DNA of 9,992 nt. Origin: Cytophagaceae bacterium. GTDB taxonomy: Bacteria > Bacteroidota > Bacteroidia > Cytophagales > Cytophagaceae. Within the stretch, counting starts at the first letter, position 1, and each line of letters opens with the position of its first letter. The DNA lies in contig JAGKWN010000133.1 of the NCBI GenBank assembly GCA_021151805.1, forward strand, positions 1-9,992. Direction: 5' to 3'. Both the position numbers and the translations under genes were made by a program. Of the stretch, positions 6,476 to 9,992 are shown piece by piece. The notes under the pieces are model-generated. The model saw nothing but the letters and a program-made list of their open reading frames with translations. It was not told where the DNA came from and made no database searches.

Positions 6476-8260
6476 TTATTTTTTTGCTGGATTAAATTTT
6501 TGAATACGGTTATTGTCAGAATCTGCTACATATACATTACCCAAATTATCAATTGCCAGCCCGCGCGGTGTCTGAAATTCACCTTCTGAAATTCCAGGAG
6601 TTCCCCACTTTGTCACATATTGACCGGCATTTGTAAACTTTTGGATACAATTTCTTTCAATATCTGACACATACACGAAACCATCCTTATCAATGGTAAT
6701 ACCTAATGGATTAAGGAATTCTCCATCCCCAGAGCCGTAAATTCCCCATTGCATAATGTATGTGCCTGTATTCGAATATTTTTGTACACAATGATTCTTT
6801 GCATCCACTACATAAACATTTCCGCTGGGATCAATGGCAATATCTGTAATCCAGGCAAAATGCCCGCTACCAGCACCAGGTTTCCCCCATTGCAAAATAA
6901 ATTCGCCTGTATTTTTAAACTTCTGTATACGATGATTGTCACGGTCAACAACATAAATATTTTCTTCTGTATCTATAACTAATGCCATCGGATCATTGAA
7001 CTGTCCTTGCCCTGCACCAAAATTCCCCCATTTCGTTACAAACTTGCCATCTGCACTAAATTTCATTATACAGTGTTTCTGATTGTCTGCAATGAAGATG
7101 TTGTTGTTTTTATCAATTGAAAGATCTGACAAAATTCCATATTGACTATTCCACTCTCCGATATCTCCCCACTTTGCAATAAAATCTCCTTGAGTATTGA
7201 ATTTCTGGATATAGTTATTATCCATTACATACAGATTGTTTGATCCATCAAATGCAATATTGGAAGGGAAATAAAACTGATCATTTGCATCTGTAGGATT
7301 GCCCCAAAGCATGATAAAATGTCCTGTCTCTGTAAACTTCTGTACACGCTGGTTTCCGGCTTCTAATGTGTAAATGTTATTCAAGGAGTCAACCGTTATA
7401 CCTGTTATTGCATTAAATTGATTCTCTGCAATACCCAACTTTCCCCATTTAGCTTTAAACACACCATCATGAGAAAATTTTTGAATACGGGCATTGTTAA
7501 AATCAACCACGTAAATATCTCCTTTTTGATCAAGAGTAAGACCTGACGGATAGTTAAATTTTCCTTTATCAACTCCATATCCTCCCCATGAAGCAACAAA
7601 CTCTCCATTTCCTGTAAATTTTTGAATACGGTTATTATTTGCATCAGCTATATATACATAGCCTTGCTTATCAATTACAATATCTTCAGGTTCATTAAAC
7701 TCACCTGTACCAACTCCTAAGCCGCCCCATTTCTTTAAAAATTTACCTGAGCTTGAGAATTTCTGTACACTGTGATTACCACGATCCGTTACATATACAT
7801 TATTCATGCTATCAATGGCAATACCGGTCAGATAAGCAAACTGTCCGTCTCCGGTACCAAAAGTCCCCCACTGCATAACGTATTTTCCTTCTTTTGTAAA
7901 TTTCTGAATACGATGCCCATCCAATACATACAGGAATCCCAACTTACCAAAGATCATACGAGATGCATCAGTGAACTGTCCATCACCAAAACCGTATCTT
8001 CCGAATTTGGAAATCAGTTCTCCTTTGTCGTTAAAAATCTGAACACGATCAATATCTGCCACATATACATGATTATTACTTGTATCAATGGTGATACCTA
8101 ATGGACTAATAAAAACCGGAGCTATACTGGAATTTTTATAACCACTTATTTTCCTTTCAAAACTATATTCTTGCGCAGTGGTAAAGGTATGTACGAATAA
8201 TGCTATTGCTGTATAAAGCAAAACAGCTATTTTGTTTGTAAACATATGCGTATTAAACAT
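6476..8260 (-). CDS. Secreted NHL-repeat protein (twelve repeats)
   Basis: A 594-residue exported protein consisting of a signal peptide (residues 1-29, ending TFTTA before QEYSF) and twelve tandem NHL repeats of 45-47 residues from about residue 52 to the end. The repeat consensus is GIAIDxxGNVYVxDxxNHRIQKFxxxGxFxxxWGxxGxGxGQF. NHL repeats form beta-propeller blades, commonly six per propeller, so twelve suggests two propellers; this is inference. Such proteins usually bind proteins, glycans or other ligands, and no catalytic motif is visible. There is no T9SS sorting domain: the chain ends right after the last repeat (NNRIQKFNPAKK), so a periplasmic location, or an outer-surface role by another route, is likely. 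The frame is open to a TTG at 8296, but the ATG at 8260 has the A-rich leader and a better signal peptide; the ATG at 8245 is also possible. Confidence 0.9.
   Translation of the reverse strand: MFNTHMFTNKIAVLLYTAIALFVHTFTTAQEYSFERKISGYKNSSIAPVFISPLGITIDTSNNHVYVADIDRVQIFNDKGELISKFGRYGFGDGQFTDASRMIFGKLGFLYVLDGHRIQKFTKEGKYVMQWGTFGTGDGQFAYLTGIAIDSMNNVYVTDRGNHSVQKFSSSGKFLKKWGGLGVGTGEFNEPEDIVIDKQGYVYIADANNNRIQKFTGNGEFVASWGGYGVDKGKFNYPSGLTLDQKGDIYVVDFNNARIQKFSHDGVFKAKWGKLGIAENQFNAITGITVDSLNNIYTLEAGNQRVQKFTETGHFIMLWGNPTDANDQFYFPSNIAFDGSNNLYVMDNNYIQKFNTQGDFIAKWGDIGEWNSQYGILSDLSIDKNNNIFIADNQKHCIMKFSADGKFVTKWGNFGAGQGQFNDPMALVIDTEENIYVVDRDNHRIQKFKNTGEFILQWGKPGAGSGHFAWITDIAIDPSGNVYVVDAKNHCVQKYSNTGTYIMQWGIYGSGDGEFLNPLGITIDKDGFVYVSDIERNCIQKFTNAGQYVTKWGTPGISEGEFQTPRGLAIDNLGNVYVADSDNNRIQKFNPAKK
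6485..8107 (-). repeat. Tandem array of twelve NHL repeats (about 141-bp unit)
   Basis: Twelve coding repeats of 135-141 bp. Nucleotide similarity is visible between units, for example the recurring plus-strand stretches near 6779, 6919 and 7760 that encode the NHxxQKF part. The first, second and seventh units are shorter by about two residues in the D-x-x-N-H-R-x-Q-K-F segment. Confidence 0.85.
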
Positions 8261-8497
8261 TCTTTTTATTTTATCCTTCGGCACGACAACCTGCAAACAG
8301 GCTCTTCTCTACAATAAACTATCAAGTAATGTTACAAAATAAATCAGATAGTTAACAACTGTAAAATATCATTTTTTTTATTTCATGTATAGAAAAGATT
8401 TTATCCCGTTATCGTTATTATTTACCTCTTTTAAATACTATTCACGAATATTATCGCTGGAACTGATACGAATACAATAACAAAAAGATTAGTAAAT

Positions 8498-8543
8498 GAA
8501 TAATAAAAAAGGTCTCGCATGTGCGAGACCTTTTTTATTATTC
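8498..8543. terminator. Hairpin terminator after the large T9SS repeat protein
   Basis: A 21-bp stem (8498-8518 with 8523-8543) with a 4-nt loop starts 14 nt after the minus-strand stop codon. The core GGTCTCGC/GCGAGACC is preceded by an A-tract and followed by TTTTTTATTATT on both strands, a classical bidirectional intrinsic terminator. The interval from here to the NHL start (8261-8497) shows no gene and only an imperfect -7-like box (TTATTTTG on the minus strand). Confidence 0.88.
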
Positions 8544-8557
8544 GGAATCAATATTGC

Positions 8558-9992
8558 TTATTGTTTGATTAAACGTTTAACCAATTTACCTTGAGTTGTT
8601 GATACTTCTACAAGATAAATACCTGCAGGAAGTCCTTCCACATTTTCAATTTTAGCAGTCTGAGAACTGAATACTGAAGCAGCATCCTGACTCATAATTG
8701 CTTTACCATCGATTGTGTAAACTACAACAGATACGTTATCAAAGTTACCATTGAATTCTAAGTAAGCGGTTTCAGAAGCAGGGTTTGGATACAAGTCAAT
8801 TGCAGTGCTTGACAATGCAGTCGCAACACCTGTAGGTGTACCAACTTCCACAGAAACGTTCAACACAAACGGACTGTTTGAAGCATCATTACTTGTAATC
8901 ATGATAGAACCTGTTCTTGCTGCTGAAGCGTTGTTTGGAGTACCAGATACCATGATATATGCCGTTTGTCCAGGTGCAATAGGTCCTGAAGGGAATATCT
9001 GAGTAGCTGTAAATCCACTAGTTGCAACCACACCTGAGATTGTAAGCGGAGAACCACCAACATTTTTCAGATTGAATTTATATGGTGCTACTGCAGTACC
9101 AGAAGCATTGTACCCAATCATAATACTAGGACCTCCATTTGCAACAATCAGATCATTTTTAGGAGCATCTAATACCTGAATAGAAGCTGCTGATGCATCT
9201 ATACCCTTAACAGTAACTTTTATCAGGAATGGCGATGAAGGATCGTTACTTGCAATTGTAATAGTTCCATTAATTGTACCAACCGTTGATGGAGTCGCTG
9301 TGATCGTAAATGTACCAGTTCCACCAGCAGGTATTGGACTTGGAGAAACTGTACTTACTGTAAAGTCACCAACTGATGAAGTAATCGATGTGATATCCAA
9401 CGCTAAAGAACCAGTATTTTTAATTGTGATCGTTTTAGGCGCTGTTGCTGTATTCTGAATAGCAGAACCAAGATCAACCACAGTTACATTACTTGTTATA
9501 CCAGGAATAGTAAGAGTTGCAGTCGGTGCTGCTGTTCCTGATACAGATACATTCAATGTAAACGGTGATGAAGCATCATTTGAAGCAATCGAAATTGCTC
9601 CTGTCAATGCTGTAGTTGAACTGTTAGGAGTACCTGTTACTGTAAATGTTGCTGAAGAGCCTGCTGCAATTGTTGTAGATGCAGGCTGTGTTACAGTAAA
9701 GCCTGTTGCACCTGTTACTACAATGTTTGTTAAATCTGCAGTTCCTGTATTCTTGATTGTGAATGTGTAAGGATTTGCTGCTGTATTTACAACTGCTGAA
9801 CCTACTGAGATTGCCGGAGTATTGTTGTTTGCAACAACAGCCGAACCGTTTAAGATCTGCAGTTTTGGTGTCGGTGTCGAAGTTCCCGTTACTGAAACAT
9901 TCAACTTGAATGGTGATGAAGCATCATTTGAAGCAATTGATATCACTCCAGTTAACGGAACTGTTGCACTGTTTGGAGTACCTGTTACTGTA
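8558..9992 (-). CDS. Choice-of-anchor D repeat protein with T9SS sorting domain (5' part outside window)
   Basis: The visible 477 residues are the C-terminal part of a larger exported protein. The reading frame stays open to the right window edge, and the in-frame GTG at 9946 is an internal Val codon, not a start. Three complete Ig-like repeats of the choice-of-anchor D/ASH type (about 110-116 residues) and the end of a fourth are seen, each with a KNTG strand, a FTVTGTPN-like segment and the hallmark ISIASNDASSPF followed by LNVSV. The last about 79 residues are a type A T9SS sorting domain, with DLYPNPASETAYLEF at its start, GLPAGIYLVEV near the end and a basic terminus KLVKRLIKQ. The repeats probably act as a stalk or spacer presenting an N-terminal domain that is not visible here. 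The gene ends at the hairpin at 8498-8543. Confidence 0.88.
   Translation of the reverse strand, partial: TVTGTPNSATVPLTGVISIASNDASSPFKLNVSVTGTSTPTPKLQILNGSAVVANNNTPAISVGSAVVNTAANPYTFTIKNTGTADLTNIVVTGATGFTVTQPASTTIAAGSSATFTVTGTPNSSTTALTGAISIASNDASSPFTLNVSVSGTAAPTATLTIPGITSNVTVVDLGSAIQNTATAPKTITIKNTGSLALDITSITSSVGDFTVSTVSPSPIPAGGTGTFTITATPSTVGTINGTITIASNDPSSPFLIKVTVKGIDASAASIQVLDAPKNDLIVANGGPSIMIGYNASGTAVAPYKFNLKNVGGSPLTISGVVATSGFTATQIFPSGPIAPGQTAYIMVSGTPNNASAARTGSIMITSNDASNSPFVLNVSVEVGTPTGVATALSSTAIDLYPNPASETAYLEFNGNFDNVSVVVYTIDGKAIMSQDAASVFSSQTAKIENVEGLPAGIYLVEVSTTQGKLVKRLIKQ
8860..9992 (-). repeat. Tandem coding repeats of the choice-of-anchor D type
   Basis: The two repeats nearest the right edge are similar at DNA level: 26 identical bases beginning at 9564 recur at 9912, a 348-bp period (116 codons). 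The next unit (near 9231) is 333 bp away and more diverged, and the one closest to the sorting domain is more diverged still. The array continues out of the window. Confidence 0.75.

Noticed and set aside
6485..8107. CRISPR-like spaced repeats on either strand
   Set aside because: The periodicity of about 141 bp is coding, with NHL residues conserved and no short identical repeats separated by unique spacers.
8261..8296. Longer NHL protein starting at 8296
   Set aside because: The codon at 8296 is TTG and the extra 12 residues (VVVPKDKIKR type) precede a signal peptide; the ATG at 8260 has a typical A-rich leader and a normal-length signal.
9944..9946. Start codon of the right-edge gene at 9946
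   Set aside because: It is a GTG inside a repeat (LTGVISIASND); the frame and the repeat pattern continue to the window edge.

Overview
The window looks like the chromosome of a Bacteroidota member, most like the Cytophaga group. Four observations support this. Two secreted proteins end in type IX secretion (T9SS) C-terminal sorting domains with a YPNP motif. One of them carries an Ig-like domain of the type usually found next to such sorting domains in Cytophaga hutchinsonii. Start codons are preceded by A-rich leaders rather than Shine-Dalgarno sequences, and one promoter candidate matches the Bacteroidota TAnnTTTG -7 box. The DNA is AT-rich, and I see no phage, IS, CRISPR or RNA gene. Species assignment is inference.

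Layout. The only plus-strand gene (94-2118) encodes a multidomain T9SS cargo protein and ends at a 17-bp hairpin terminator. Every other gene is on the minus strand. Read in the direction of transcription these are: (i) the 3' part of a large T9SS-exported repeat protein, truncated by the right window edge (8558-9992), closed by a strong hairpin; (ii) a secreted protein built almost entirely of twelve NHL repeats (6476-8260), closed by a 24-bp hairpin; (iii) an unrecognised 143-aa protein (5840-6271) whose stop codon lies in the loop of an inverted repeat; (iv) a subclass B1 metallo-beta-lactamase (4888-5628) followed after 2 nt by a probable lipoprotein gene that carries a frameshift, and then by a YciO-type Sua5/YrdC-family gene (3692-4318); (v) a compact three-gene run of an HD-type small alarmone-hydrolase-like protein, a TfoX N-domain protein and a DUF1801 protein (2213-3500), with junctions of 2 nt and a 1-nt overlap.

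How the parts relate. The large proteins at the two ends and the NHL protein belong to the envelope or extracellular side. The beta-lactamase and lipoprotein form a likely envelope pair. The HD/TfoX/DUF1801 run is cytoplasmic and compact enough to be one transcript, but no joint function is established. I found no clearly new multi-gene system. The most checkable anomaly is the frameshifted lipoprotein gene, where a six-base homopolymer separates two well-conserved-looking reading-frame halves. The next most interesting is the twelve-repeat NHL protein, whose repeat count fits two six-bladed propellers.
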